Shown: one piece after another, positions 31,324-47,400 of the stretch
Layout: each line of letters starts with the position of its first letter
How positions within the stretch are numbered: the stretch's first letter is position 1
From: Chamaelirium japonicum
Taxonomy: Eukaryota; Streptophyta; Magnoliopsida; Liliales; Melanthiaceae
Reading direction: 5' to 3'
Length of the DNA stretch: 64,000 nucleotides
Assembly: GCA_947650365.1 (NCBI GenBank)
Contig: OX393551.1
Span: 90,556,697-90,620,696 of the forward strand
Translations under genes and position numbers: made by a program
The notes under the pieces: model-generated
Told to the model about the DNA's origin: nothing
The model's database searches: none
Seen by the model: the letters and a program-made list of their open reading frames with translations, nothing else

Positions 31324-34300
31324 AGTACGAATGAATTAGAATGGATACCTTCGTGCAAATGAATTAGAGTGGATCGTACGAATGAGTAAGAATGGATCGT
31401 ACGAATGAAATAGAATGGATCGTATGAATGAATTAGAATGGATCGTGCGAATGAATTAGAATGGATACATTCGTGCGAATGAATTAGAATGGATCGTATG
31501 AATGAATTAGATTGGATCGTATGATTGAATTAGAATGGATCGTGCGAATGAATTAGAATGGATCGTACGAATGAATTAGAATGGATCGTTTGAATGAATT
31601 AGAATGGATCGTACTTATGAATTAGAATGGGTCATACGAATGAAATAGAATGGATCGTACGAAGGAATTGGAAAGGATCGTACAAACAAATTAGAATGGA
31701 TCGTATGAATGAAATAGAATAGATCGTACGAATGAATTAGAATGGATCGTATGAATGAATTAGATTGGATCGTATGAATGAATTAGAATGGATTGTACGA
31801 ATGAAATAGAATAGATCGTACGAATGAATTAGAATGGATCGTGCGAATGAATTGGAATGGGTCGTACGAATGAATTAGAATGGATCGTACGAATGAATTA
31901 GAATGGATACATTCGTGCAAAAGAAGTAGAATGGATTGTATGAATGAATTAGAATGGATCGTACGAATGAATTAGACGTACGATCCATTCTAATTCATTC
32001 GTACAATCTATTCTAATTCATTCGTACGATCCATTCTAATTTATTCGTACAATCTATTCTAATTCATTCGCACGAATGTATCCATTCTAATTCATTCGTA
32101 CGATCCATTCTAATTCATTCATATAATCCATTCAAATTCATTCGTACGATCCATTCTAATTCCTTCGTACGAATGTATCTACTCTAATTCATTCATACGA
32201 TCCAATCTAATTCATTCGCATGATCCATTCTAATTCATACGTACGATCCATTCTAATTCATTCATATGATCCATTCTAATTCATTCGTATGATCCATTCT
32301 AATTCATTCGCACGATCTATTCTAATTCATTCATACAATCCATTCAATTTCATTCATACGATCCATTCTAATTCATTCGCAAGATCCATTCTAATTCACT
32401 CATACGATCCAATCTAATTTATTCATACGATCCATTCAAATTCATTAATACGATCCAATCTAATTCATTCATACGATCCATTCTAATTCCTTCGTACGAT
32501 CCATTCTAATTCATACGATCCATTCTAATTCATTCGTACGATCCATTCTAATTCATTCGTACGATCCATTCTAATTCATTCGTACGATCCATTCTAATTC
32601 ATTCGCACGATCAATTCTAATTCATTCATACGATCCAATCTAATTCATTCATACGATCTATTTTAATTCATTCGCACGAATGTATCCATTCTAATTCATT
32701 CGCACGATCCATTCTAATTCATTCATACAATCCATTCTAATTCTTTCATATGATCCATTCTAATTCATTCGCACGATCCATTCTTACTCATTCGTACGAT
32801 CCATTCTAATTCATTCGCACGATCCATTCTAATTCATTAATACGATCCATTATAATTCATTCGTACGATCCATTCTAATTCATTCGTACGATTCATTCTA
32901 ATTCAATTCATTCTAATTCAATCCACTCTAATTCATTCGTACGATCCATTCTTACTCATTCGTACGATCCATTCTAATTCATTCGCACGAATGAATCCAT
33001 TCTAATTCATTCGTATGATCCATTCTAATTCATTCGCATGAATGTATCCATTCTAATTCATTCGTACGATCCATTCTATCTCATTCGTACAATCCATTCT
33101 ATTTCATTCATATGATCCATTCTAATTCATTCGCACGAATGTATCCATTCTAATTCATTCGTACGATCCATTCTAATTCATTCGCACGATCCATTCTAAT
33201 TCATTCATACAATCCATTCTAATTCTTTTGCACGAATGTATCCATTCTAATTCATTCGTTCGATCCATTCTAATTCATTCGTACGATCCATTCTAATTCA
33301 TTCGCACGATCCATTCTAATTCATTCATACGATCCATTCGAATTCATTCATACGATCCATTCTAATTCATTTGTACGAATGTATCCACTCTAATTCATTC
33401 AATGTATCCACTCTAATTCATTCATACGATCCATTCTAATTCCTTCGTACGATCCATTCTATTTCATTCGTATGATCCATTCTATTTCATTCATATAATC
33501 CATTCTAATTCATTCGCACGATCCATTCAAATTCATTCATACGATCCATTCTAATTTATTCGTATGATCCATTCTAATTCGTTCGATCCATTCTAATTTA
33601 TTCACACGATCCATTCTAATTCATTCATACGATCCATTCTTACTCATTCGTACGATCCATTCTAATTCATTCGCACGATCTATTCTAATTCATTCATACG
33701 ATCCATTCTTCCTCATTCGTACGATCCATTCTAATTCATTCGCACGATCCATTCTAATTCATCCGTACGATCCATTCTATTTCATTCGTACGATCCATTC
33801 TTACTCATTCGTACGATCCATTCTAATTTATTCGCACGAATGTATCCATTCTAATTCATTCGTACGATCCATTCTAATTCATTCATACAATTCATTCTAA
33901 TTTTATGATCCATTCTTACTCATTCGTATTATCCATTTTAATTCATTCACACGAATGTATCAACTCTAATTCATTCGTATGATCCATTCTAATTCATTCG
34001 CACGAATGTATCCATTCTAATTCATTCGTACGATCCATTCTAATTCATTCGCACGATCCATTCTAATTTATTCATAAAATCCATTCTAATTCTTTTGCAC
34101 GAATGTATCCATTCTAATTCATTCGTTCGATCCATTCTAATTCATTCGTACGATCCATTCTAATTCATTCGCACGATCCATTCTAATTCATTCATACGAT
34201 CCATTCTAATTCATTCGTACGATCCATTCTAATTCATTCGTACGATCCATTCTAATTCATTCGCACAATCTATTCTAATTCATTCGTACGATCCATTCTA

Positions 34301-36600
34301 ATTCATTCGCACGATCCATTCTAATTCATTCATATGATCCATTCTGTTTCATTCGTACGATCCATTCTCACTCATTCGTACGATCCATTCTAATTCATTC
34401 GTACGATCCATTCTAATTCATTCGCACGATCCATTCTAATTCATTAATACGATCCAATCTAATTCATTCATACGATCTATTCTAATTCATTCGCACGAAT
34501 ATATCCTTTCTAATTCATTCGTACGATCCATTCTAATTCATTCGCATAATCTATTCTAATTCATTAGTACGATCAATTCTAATTCATTCGTACGATCCAT
34601 TCTAATTCATTAGCACGATCCAAATTCATTTATCCGTACGATCTATTCTATTTCATTCGTACGATCCATTCTTATCGCACGATCCATTCTAATTCATTCG
34701 CACGATTCATTCTCCATTCTAATTCCTTCGTACGATCCATTGTAATTCCTTCGTATCCATTCTAATTCACTCATACGATCCATTCTAATTCATTCATACG
34801 AACCATTCTAATTCATTCGCATGAATGTATCCATTCTAATTCATTCGTACGATCCATGCTAATTCATTCGCACAATCTATTCCAATTCATTCATACGATC
34901 CATCCTAATTCATTCGCATGATCCATTCTAATTCATTCGCACGAATGTATCCATTCTAATTCATTCGTATGATCCATTCTAATTCATTCACACGATCCAT
35001 TCTAATTCATTCATACAATCCATTCTATTTCTTTTGCACGAATGTATCCATTCTAATTCATTCGTACGATCCATTCTATTTCATTCGTACGATCCATTCT
35101 AATTCATTTGTACAATCCATTCAAATTCATTCGCACGATCTATTCGAATTCATTCGCACGAATGTATCCACTCTAATTCATTCATACGATCCATTCTAAT
35201 TCCTTCGTACGATCCATTCTATTTCATTCGTATGATCCATTCTATTTCATTCATATAATCCATTCTAATTCATTTGCACGATCCATTCTAATTCATTCAT
35301 ACGATCCATTCTAATTCATTCGTATGATCCATTCTAATTCATTCGTTCGATCCATTCTAATTTATTCGCACGATCCATTCTAATTCATTCATACGATCCA
35401 TTTTTACTCATTCGTACGATCCATTCTAATTCATTCGCACGATCCATTCTAATTCATCCGTACGATCCATTCTATTTCATTCGTACGATCCATTCTTACT
35501 CATTCGTACGATCCATTCTAATTCATTCGCACGAATGTATCCATTCTAATTCATTCGTACGATCCATTCTAATTCCTTCGTACAAACCATTCTAATTCCT
35601 GCGTACGATCCATTCTAATTCCTTTGTACGAATGAGTAAGAATGGATCGAACGAATGAGTAAGAATGGATCGTATGAATGAAATAGAATGGATTGTACGA
35701 ATGAATTAGAATGGATACATTCGTGCGAATAAATTAGGATGGATCGTATGAATGAATTAGAATAGATTGTGCGAATGAATTAGAATGGATCATACGAATG
35801 AATTAGAATGGATACATTCATGCGAATGAATTAGAATGAATCGTATGAATGAATTAGAATGGATCGTACGAATGAATTAGAATGGATACATTCGTGCGAA
35901 TGATTTAGAATGGATCGTACGAATGAATTAGAATAGATTGTGCGAAATAATTAGAATGGTTCGTATGAATTAGAATTGATCGTACGAATGAATTAGAATG
36001 GATCATACGAAGGATTTAGAATGGATCGTACGAATGAATTAGAATGGATCGTACGAATGAATTAGAATGGATACATTCGTGCGAATGAATTAGAATGGAT
36101 CATATGAAGGAATTAGAATGGATCGTACGAATGAATTAGAATGGATCGTACGAATGAATTAGAATGCATACATTCGTGCGAATGAATTAGAATGGATCAT
36201 ACGAAGGAATTAGAATGGATCGTACGAATGAATTAGAATGGATCGTATGAATGAATTAGAATGGATCGTACGAATGAATTAGAATGGATACATTCGTGCG
36301 AATGAATTAGAATGGATCATACGAATGAATTAGAGTTGATACATTCGTGTGAATGAATTAAAATAGATAATACGAATGAGTAAGAATGGATCGTAGAATT
36401 AGAATGGATCGTATGAATGAATTAGAATGGATATATACAATGAATTAGAATGGATTGTATGAATGAATTAGAATGGATCGTGCGAATGAATTAGAATGGA
36501 TCGTACGAATGAATTAGAATGGATCGTATGAATGAATTAGAATGGATCGTAGTAATGAATTAGAATGGATCCTACGAATGAATTAGAATAGATTGTGCGA
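31324..36600. repeat. 5.14-kb higher-order segment, copy 3
   Basis: Third copy of the opening segment, here nearly complete. It has A sequence to 31977, the same GAATTAGACGTACGATCC junction, a B block to about 35628, and the same B-to-A junction (TTCCTTTGTACGAATGAG) as at about 4200. It ends in an A block to about 36616. The offset from copy 1 is 31,323 bp at the start and about 31,426 bp near 35 kb, so about 100 bp of net length change has accumulated. The CCAAATTCATTTATCCG irregularity of copy 1 (near 3193) is also present (near 34620). Confidence 0.8.
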
Positions 36601-38456
36601 ATGAATTAGAATGGATCTGGATCGTGTATCCATTCTAATTCATTCGTACGACCCATTCTAATTCATTCGCACGATCCATTCTAATTCATTCGTACGATCT
36701 ATTCTATTTAATTCGTACAATCCATTCTAATTCATTCATACGATCCAATCTAATTCATTCATACAATCCATTATAATTCATTCGTACGATCTATTCTATT
36801 TCATTCATACGATTCATTCTAATTCGTTTGTACGATCCTTTCTAATTCCTTCGTACGATCCATTCTATTTCATTCGTATGACCCATTCTAATTCATAAGT
36901 ACGATCCATTCTAATTCATTCAAATGATCCATTCTAATTCATTCGTACGATCCATTCTAATTCATTCACACGATCCATTCTAATTCATTCATACGATCCA
37001 ATCAAATTCATTCATACGATCCATTCTAATTCATTCGCACGAATGTATCCATTCTAATTCATTCGTACGATCCATTCTAATTCATTCATACGATCCCTTC
37101 TATTTCATTCGTACGATCCATTCTTACTCATTCGTACGTTCCATTCTAATTCATTCGTACGATCCATTCTAATTCCTTCGTATGATCCATTCTAATTCAT
37201 TCGTACGGTATGATTCATTCTAATTCATTCGTACGATTCATTCTAATTCAATCCATTCTAATTCATTCGTACGATCCATTCTAATTCATTCGTACGATCC
37301 ATTCTAATTCATTCGTACGATTCATTCTAATTCAATCCATTCTAATTCATTCGTACGATCCATTTTTACTCATTCGTACGATCCATTCTAATTCATTCAC
37401 ACGAATGAATCCATTCTAATTCATTTGTATGATCCATTCTAATTCATTCGCATGAATGTATCCATTCTAATTCATTCGTACGATCCATTCTATCTCATTC
37501 GTACAATCCATTCTATTTCATTCGTACGATCCATTCTAATTCATTCGCACGATCCATTCTAATTCATTCGCATGATCCATTCTAATTCATTCATACGATC
37601 GATTCTAATTCATTCATACGATCCATTCTAATTCATTCGCATGAATGTATCGATTCTAATTCATTCGTACGATCCATTCTAATTCATTCGTACGATCCAT
37701 TCTATTTCATTTATACGATCCATTCTAATTCATTTGTACGATCCATTCTGATTCATTCGTACGATTCATTCTAATTCAATACATTCTAATTCATTCGTAC
37801 GATCCATTCTTACTCATTCATACGATCCATTCTAATTCATTCGCACGAATGAATCCATTCTAATTCATTCGTATAATCCATTCTAATTCATTCGCATGAA
37901 TGTATCCATTCTAATTCAATCGTATGATCCATTCTATCTCATTCGTACAATCCATTCTATTTCATTCGTACGATCCATTCTAATTCATTCGCACGATCCA
38001 TTCTAATTCATTCGCATGATCCATTCTAATTCATTCGTACGATCGATTCTAATTCATTCATACGATCCATTCTAATTCATTCGCACGAATGTATCTATTC
38101 TAATTTATTCGTACGATCCATTCTAATTCATTCGCACAATCTATTCTAATTCATTCATACGATCCATTCTAATTTATTCGCACGATCCATTCTAATTCAT
38201 TCATACGATCCATTCTAATTCATTCATATGATCCATTCTAATTCATTCACACGATCCATTCTTACTCATTCGTACGATCCATTCTAATTTATTCGGACGA
38301 TCCATTCAAATTCATTAATACGATCCATTCTAATTCATTCGCACGATCCATTCTAATTCATTCACACTCATACGATCCATTCTAATTCATTCGCATGAAT
38401 GTATCCTTTCTAATTCATTCGTACGATTCATTCTAATTCAATCCATTCTAATTCAT

Positions 38457-41400
38457 TAGAATGGATCGTATGAATGAAATAGAATGGATCGTACGAATGA
38501 ATTAGAATGGATCGTACGAATGAATTAGATTGGATCGTACGAATGAATTAGAATGGATCGTGCGAATGAATTAGAATGGATCGTACGAATGAATTGGAAT
38601 GGATACATTTGTGCGAATGAATTAGAATTGATCGTACGAATGAATTAGAATGGATACATTCGTGCGAATGAATTAGAATGGATCGTATGAATGAATTAGA
38701 GTGGATACATTCGTACAAATGAATTAGAATGGATCGTACGACTGAATTAGAATGGATACATTCGTGCGAATGAATTAGAATGGATCATATGAATGAATTA
38801 GAATGGATCGTTTGAGTGAATGCGAATGGATTGTGCGAATGAATTAGAATGGATTGTACGAATGAATTAGAATGGATCGTACGAATGAATTAGAATGGAT
38901 TGAATTAGAATGAATTAGAATGAATTAGAATGGATACATTCGTGCGAAAAATTAGAATGGATCGTATGAATGAATTAGATTGGATCGTATAAATGAATTA
39001 GAATGGATCGTACGAATGAATTAGAATGGATCGTGCTAATGAATTAGAATGGATCGTGCGAATGAATTAGAATGGATCGTGCGAATGAATTAGAATGGAT
39101 CGTACGAATGAATTAGAATGGATCGTATGAAGGAATTAGAATGGTTCGTACGAAGGAATTAGAATGGATACCTTCGTGCAAATGAATTAGAATGGATCGT
39201 ACGAATGAGTAAGAATGGATCGTACGAATGAAATAGAATGGATCGTATGAATGAATTAGAATGGATAGTACGAATGAATTAGAATGGATCGTACGAATGA
39301 GTAAGAATGGATCGTGCGAATGAATTAGAATGGATCATATGAATGAATTAGAATGGATCGTATGAATGAATTAGAATGGATTGTACGAATAAATTAGAAT
39401 GGATCGTATGAATGAATTAGAATAGATTGTGCGAATGAATTAGAATGGATCGTATGAATGAATTAGATTGGATCGTATGAATGAATTAGAATGGATCGTA
39501 CGAATGAGTAAGAATGGAGCGTACGAATGAATTAGAATGGATCGTACAAATGAATTAGAATGGATACATTCGTGCGAATGAATTAGAATGGATCGTATGA
39601 ATGAATTATAATCGATCGTACGAATGAATTAGAATGGATCATGCGAATGAATTAGAATGGATCGTGCGAATAAATTAGAATGGATCGTACGAATGAAATA
39701 GAATGGATTGTACGAATGAGATTGAATGGATCGTACGAATGAATTAGAATGGATACATTCATGCGAATGAATTAGAATGGATCATACGAATGAATTAGAA
39801 TGGATTCATTCGTGCGAATGAATTAGAATGGATCGTAATAATGAGTAAGAATGGATCGTACGAAGGAATTAGAATGGATCGTACGAATGACTTAGAATAA
39901 GAATGAAACGTACGAAAGAATTAGAATAGATCGTATGAATGAATTGGAATGGATCGTATGAATGAAATAGAATGGATCGTACGAATGAATTAGAATGGAT
40001 CGTGCGAATGAATTATAATGGATCGTACGAATGAATTAGCATGGATCGTACGAAGGAATCAGAATGGATCATACGAATGAATTAGAATAGATCGTACGAA
40101 TGAATTAGAATGGATACGAATGGATCGTACGAATGAGTAAGAATAGATCGTACGAATGAAATAGAATGGATCGTACGAATGAATTAGAATGGATTGAATT
40201 AGAATGAATCCTACGAATGAATTAGAATGGATCGTACGAATGAATTAGAATGGATCATACGAATGAATTAGAATGGATTGAATTAGAATGGATCGTACGA
40301 TAAGAATGGATCGTACGAATGAAATAGAATAGATCGTACGGATAAATGAATTTGGATCGTACGAATGAATTAGAAAGGATATATTCGTGTGAATGAATTA
40401 GAATAGATCGTATGAATGAATTAGATTGGATACATTCGTACAAATGAATTAGAATGGATCGTACGAATGAATTAGAATGGACACATTCGTGCGAATGAAT
40501 TAGAATGGATCATATGAATGAATTAGAATGGATCGTTTGAGTGAATGCGAATGGATCGTGCGAACGAATTTGAATGGATTGTACGAATGAATTAGAATGG
40601 ATCGTACGAATGAATTAGAATGGATACATTCATGCAAATCCATTCTATTTCATTCGTACGATCCATTCTAATTCATTCGCACGATCCATTCTAATTCATT
40701 CATACGATCCATTCTAATTCATTCGTACGATCCATTCTAATTCATTCGTACGATCCATTCTAATTCATTCGCACAATATATTCTAATTCATTCGTACGAT
40801 CCATTCTAATTCATTCGCACGATCCATTCTAATTCATTCATACGATCCATTCTATTTCATTCGCACGATCCATTCTTACTCATTCGTACGATCCATTCTA
40901 ATTCATTTGCACGAAGGTATCCATTCTAATTCATTCGTACTATCTATTCTAATTCCTTCGTACGATCCATTCTAATTCCTTCGTACGATCCATTCTAATT
41001 CATTCGTACGATTCATTCTAATTCAATCCATTCTAATTCATTCGTACGATCCATTCTTACTCATTCGTACGATCCATTCTAATTCATTCTCACGAATGAA
41101 TCCATTCTAATTCATTCGTATGATCCATTCTAATTCATTAGCATGAATGTATCCATTCTAATTCATTCGTACAATCCATTCTATTTCATTCGTACGATCC
41201 ATTCTAATTCATTCGCACGATCCATTCTAATTCATTCGCATGATCCATTCTAATTCATTCGTATGATCGATTCTAATTCATTCATACGATCCATTGTAAT
41301 TCATTCGCACGAATGTATCTATTCTAATTCATTCGTACGATCCATTCTAATTCATTCGCACAATCTATTCTAATTCATTCATACGATCCATTCTAATGGA

Positions 41401-44400
41401 TCGTACGAATGAATTAGAATGGATCGTATGAATGAATTAGATTGGATCGTGCGAATCAATTAGAATGGATCGTACGAATGAATTAGAATGGATCGTACGA
41501 ATGATTAGAATGGATCGTTCGAATGAATTAGAATAGATTGTGCGAATGAATTAGAATGGATCGTACGAATGAATTAGAAAGGATACATTCGTGCGAATGA
41601 ATTAGAATGGATCGTATGAGTGTGAATGAATTAGAATGGATCGTGCGAATGAATTAGAATGGATCGTATTAATGAATTAGAATGGATCGTGCGAATGAAT
41701 TAGAATGGATCGTACGAATGAGTAAGAATGGATCGTGCGAATGAATTAGAATGGATTGTACGAATGAATTAGAATGGATCGTACGAATGAATTAGAATGG
41801 ATACATTCGTGCGAATCCATTCTATTTCATTCGTACGATCCATTCTAATTCATTCGCACGATCCATTCTAATTCATTCGTACGATCCATTCTAATTCATT
41901 CGTACGATCCATTCTAATTCATTCGCACGATCCATTCTAACTCATTCGTACGATCCATTCTAATTCATTCGTACGATCCATTATAATTCCTTCGTATGAT
42001 CCATTCTAATTCATTCGTACGGTATGATTCATTCTAATTCATTCGTACGATTCATTCTAATTCAATCCATTCTAATTCATTTGTACGATCCATTCTAATT
42101 CATTCGTAGGATCCAATCTAATTCATTCATACGATCCATTCTAATTCATTCGCACGATCCATTCTAATTCATTTGCACGATCCATTCTAATTCATTCATA
42201 TAATCCATTCTAATTCATTCATACGATCTAATCTAATTCATTCATATGATCTATTCTAATTCATTCGCACGAATATATCCTTTCTAATTCATTCGTACGA
42301 TCCATTCTAATTCATTCGCACAATCTATTCTAATTCATTAGTACGATCCATTCTAATTCATTCGTACAATCCATTCTTACTCAATCGTATGATCCATTCT
42401 AATCCATTCGCACAATATGAATGAATTAGAATAGATTGTGCGAATGAATTAGAATGGATCGTACGAATGAATTAGAATGGATACATTCGTGCGAATGAAT
42501 TAGAATGGATCGTACGAACGAATTAGAATCGATCGTACGAATGAATTAGAATGGATCATGCGAATGAATTAGAGTGGATCGTGCGAATGAATTAGAATGG
42601 ATCGTACGAATGAAATAGAATGGATTATCCGAATGAGATAGAATGGATCGTACGAATGAATTAGAATGGATAATTCATGCGAATGAATTAGAATGGATCA
42701 TACGAATGAATTAGAATGGATTCATTCGTGCGAATGAATTAGAATGGATCGTACGATTGAGTAAGAATGGATCGTACGAATGAATTAGAATGGATTGAAT
42801 TAGAATGAATCGTACGAATGAATTAGAATGGATCGTACAAATGAATTAGAATGGATCGTACGAATAAATTAGAATGGATTGAATTAGAATGAATCGTACG
42901 AATGAATTAGAATGAATCATACCATACAAATGAATTAGAATGGATCATACGAAGGAATTAGAATGGATCGTGCGAATAAATTAGAATGGATCGTATGAAT
43001 GAATTAGAATAGATTGTGCGAATGAATTATAATGGAACGTATGAATGAATTAGAATGGATACATTCGTGCGAATGAATTAGAATGGATCTTATGAATGAA
43101 TTAGAATCGATCGTACGAATGAATTAGAATGGATCATGCGAATGAATTAGAATGGATCGTGCGAATGAATTAGAATGGATCGTACGAATGAAATAGAATG
43201 GATTGTACGAATGAGATAGAATGGATCGTACGAATGAATTATAATGGATACATTCATGCGAATGAATTAGAATGGATCATACGAATGAATTAGAATGGAT
43301 TCATTCGTGCGAATGAATTAGAATGGATCGTACGAATGAGTATGAATGGATCGTACGAATGAATTAGAATTGATTGAATTAGAATGAATCGTACGAATGA
43401 ATTAGAATGGATCGTACGAATGAATTCGAATGGATCGTACGAATGAATTAGAATAGATTGTGCGAATAAATTCGAATAGATTGTGTGAATGAATTAGAAT
43501 GGATCGTACGAATGAATTAGAATGGATAAATTCGTGCAAATGAATTAGAATGGATTGTATGAATGAATTAGATTGGATCGTATAAATGAATTAGAATGGA
43601 TCGTACGAATGAATTAGAATGGATCGTGCGAATGAATTAGAATGGATCGTAAGAATGAATTTGAATGGATACATTCGTGCGAATGAATTAGAATGGATCG
43701 TATGAATGAATTAGATTGTACGAAGGAATTAGAATGGATCATACGAATGAAATAAAATGGGTCATAATCTAATTCATTCATACGATCCATTCTAAATCAT
43801 TCGCACAATCTATTCTAATTCATTCGTACGATCCATTCTAATTCATTCGCACGATCTATTCTAATTCATTCGTACGATCCATTCTAATTCATTCGCACGA
43901 ATGTATCCATTCTAATTCATTCATATAATCTATTCTAATTCATTCGTACGATCCATTCTAATTCATTCGTACAATCCATTCTATTTCATTCGTACGATCC
44001 ATTCTTACTCATTCGTATGATCGATTCTAATGAATTGGAATGGATACATTCGTGCGAATGAATTAGAATGGATCATACGAATGAATTAGAGTGGTTCGAA
44101 TTAGAATGAATCGTGCGAATGAATTAGAGTAGATTGTACGAATGAATTAGAATGGATCGTACGAATGAATTAGAATAAATTGTATGAATGAATTAGAATG
44201 GATACATTCCTGCGAATGAATTAGAATGGATCGTACGAATGAATTAGAATAGATCGTGCGAATGAATTAGAATGGATCGTACGAATGAATTAGAATAGAT
44301 TGTGCGAATGAATTAGAATGGATCGTATAAATGAATTAGATTATGATCCATTTTATTTCATTCGTATGATCCATTCTAATTCCTTCGTACAATCTAATTC

Positions 44401-47400
44401 ATTCATACGATCCATTCTAATTCATTCGCACGAATGTATCCATTCAAATTCATTCGTACGATTCATTCTAATTCATTCGCACGATCCATTCTAATTCATT
44501 CGTATGATCCATTCTAATTCATTTATACGATCCAATCTAATTCATTCATACAATCCATTCTAATTCATTTGCATGAATTTATCCATTCTAATTCATTCGT
44601 ACGATCCATTCTAATTTATTAGCACGATCCATTCTAATTCATTCGTACGATCCATTCTAATTCATTTATACGATCCAATCTAATTCATTCATACGATCCA
44701 TTCTAATTCATTCGCACGAATGTATCCATTCTAATTCAATCGTACGATCCATTCTAATTCATTCGTACGATCCATTCTAATTCATTCGCACGATCCATTC
44801 TAATTCATTCGTACGATCCAATCTATTTCATTCATACGATCCATTCTAATTCATTCATACGATCTATTCTAATTCTTTGGCACGAATGTATCCATTCTAA
44901 TTCATTCGTACGATCCATTCTAATTCATTCGCACGATCCATTCTAATTCATTCATACAATCCATTCTAATTCTTACGTACGATCCATTAGAATGGATCGT
45001 ATGGATGAATTAGAATAGATTGTGCGAATGAATTAGAATGGATCGTACGAATGAATTAGAATGGATACATTCGTGCGAATGAATTAGAATGGATCGTATG
45101 AATGAATTAGAATCGATCGTACGAATGAATTAGAATGGATCATGCGAATGAATTAGAATGGATCGTGCGAATGAATTAGAATGGATTGTGCGAATGAATT
45201 AGAATGGATCGTATGAATGAATTAGAATGGATCGTATGAATGAATTAGAATGGGTCGTGCGAATGAATTAGAATGGATCGTACGAATGAAATAGAATCAA
45301 TTGTGTGAATGAATTAGAATGGATCGTGCGAATGAATTAGAATGGATCGTATTAATGAATTAGAATGGATCGTGCGAATGAATTAGAATGGATCGTATGA
45401 ATGAGTAAGAATGGATCGTACGAATGAATTAGAATGGATTGAATTAGAATAAATCGTATGAATGAATTAGAATGGATCGTACGAATGAATTCGAATGGAT
45501 TATACGAATGAATTAGAATAGATTGTGCGAATGAATTAGAATAGATTGTGCGAATGAATTAGAATGGATCGTACGAATAAATTAGAATGGATAAATTCGT
45601 GCAAATGAATTAGAATAGATTGTATGAATGAATTAGATTGGATCGTATAAATGAATTAGAATGAATCGTACGAATGAATTAGAATGGATCGTGCGAATGA
45701 ATTAGAATGGATCGTACGAATGAATTTGAATGGATACATTCATGCGAATGAATTAGAATGGATCGTATGAATGAATTAAAATGGATCGTACGAATAAATT
45801 AGAATGGATAATAAGAATGGATCGTACGAATGAATTAGAATGGATCGTATGAATGAATTAGAATGGATCGTGCGAATGAATTAGAATGGATCGTACGAAT
45901 GAAATAGAATGGATTCGCACGAATGTATCCATTCTAATGAAATTCGTACGATCCATTCTAATTCATTCGTACAATCCATTCTATTTCATTCGTACAATCC
46001 ATTCTTACTCAATCGTATGATCCATTCTAATCCATTCGTACAATCCATTCTAATTCATCCGTACGATCCATTCTATTTCATTCGTACGATCCATTCTAAT
46101 TCATTCGCACAATCTATTCTAATTCATTCGTATAATCCATTCTAATTCATTCGCACGTTCCATTCGCATTCACTCAAACGATCCATTCTAATTCATTCAT
46201 ACAATCCATTCTAATTCTTTTGCACGAATGTATCCATTCTAATTCATTCGTACGATCCATTCTAATTCATTCGTATGATCTATTCTAATTCATTCGCATG
46301 ATCCATTCTAATTCCTTCGTACGATCCATTTTAATTCATTCGCACGATCCATTCTAATTCATTCATACGATCCATTCTAATTCATTCGTACGATCCATTC
46401 TAATTTCTTCGTATGATCTATTCTAATTCCTTCGTACGATCCATTCTAATTCATTAATACGATCTATTCTAATTCTTTCGCACGAATGTATCCATTCTAA
46501 TTCATTCGTACGATCCATTCTAATTCCTTCGTACGATCCATATTCTAATTCATTCGTACGATCCATTCTAATTTATTCGTACAATCCATTCTAATTCATT
46601 CGCACGAATGTATCTATTCTAATTCATTCGTACGATCCATTCTACGAATTAGAATGGATCATATGAATGAATTAGAATGGATCGTGCGAATAAATTAGAA
46701 TGGATCGTATGAATGAATTAGAATAGATTGTGCGAATGAATTAGAATGGATCGTACGAATGAATTAGAATGGATACATTCGTGCGAATGAATTAGAATGG
46801 ATCATACGAATGAATTAGAATGGATCATATGAATGAATTAGAATGGATCGTACGAATGAATTAGAATGGATACATTCTTGCGAATGAATTAGAATGGATC
46901 ATACGAATGAATTAGAATGGATTCATTCGTGCGAATGAATTAGAATGGATCGTACGAATGAGTTAGAATGGATCGTACGAATGAATTAGAATGGATTGAA
47001 TTAGAATGAATCGTACGAATGAATTAGAATGGATCGTACGAATGAATTAGAATGGATCGTACGAATGAAATAGAATGGATCGTATGAATGAATTAGAATG
47101 GATCGTGCGAATGAATTAGAATGGATCGTACGAATGAATTAGAATAGATTGTGCGAATGAATTAGAATGGATCGTGCGAATGAATTAGAATGGATCGTAC
47201 GAATGAATTAGAATGGATCGTGCGAATGAATTAGAATGGATCGTACGAATGAATTAGAATGGATCGTATGAATGAATTAGAATGGATCGTGCGAATGAAT
47301 TAGAGTGGATCGTACGAATGAAATAGAATGGATTCGCACGAATGTATCCATTCTAATTCATTCGTACGATCCATTCTAATTCATTCGTATAATCCATTCT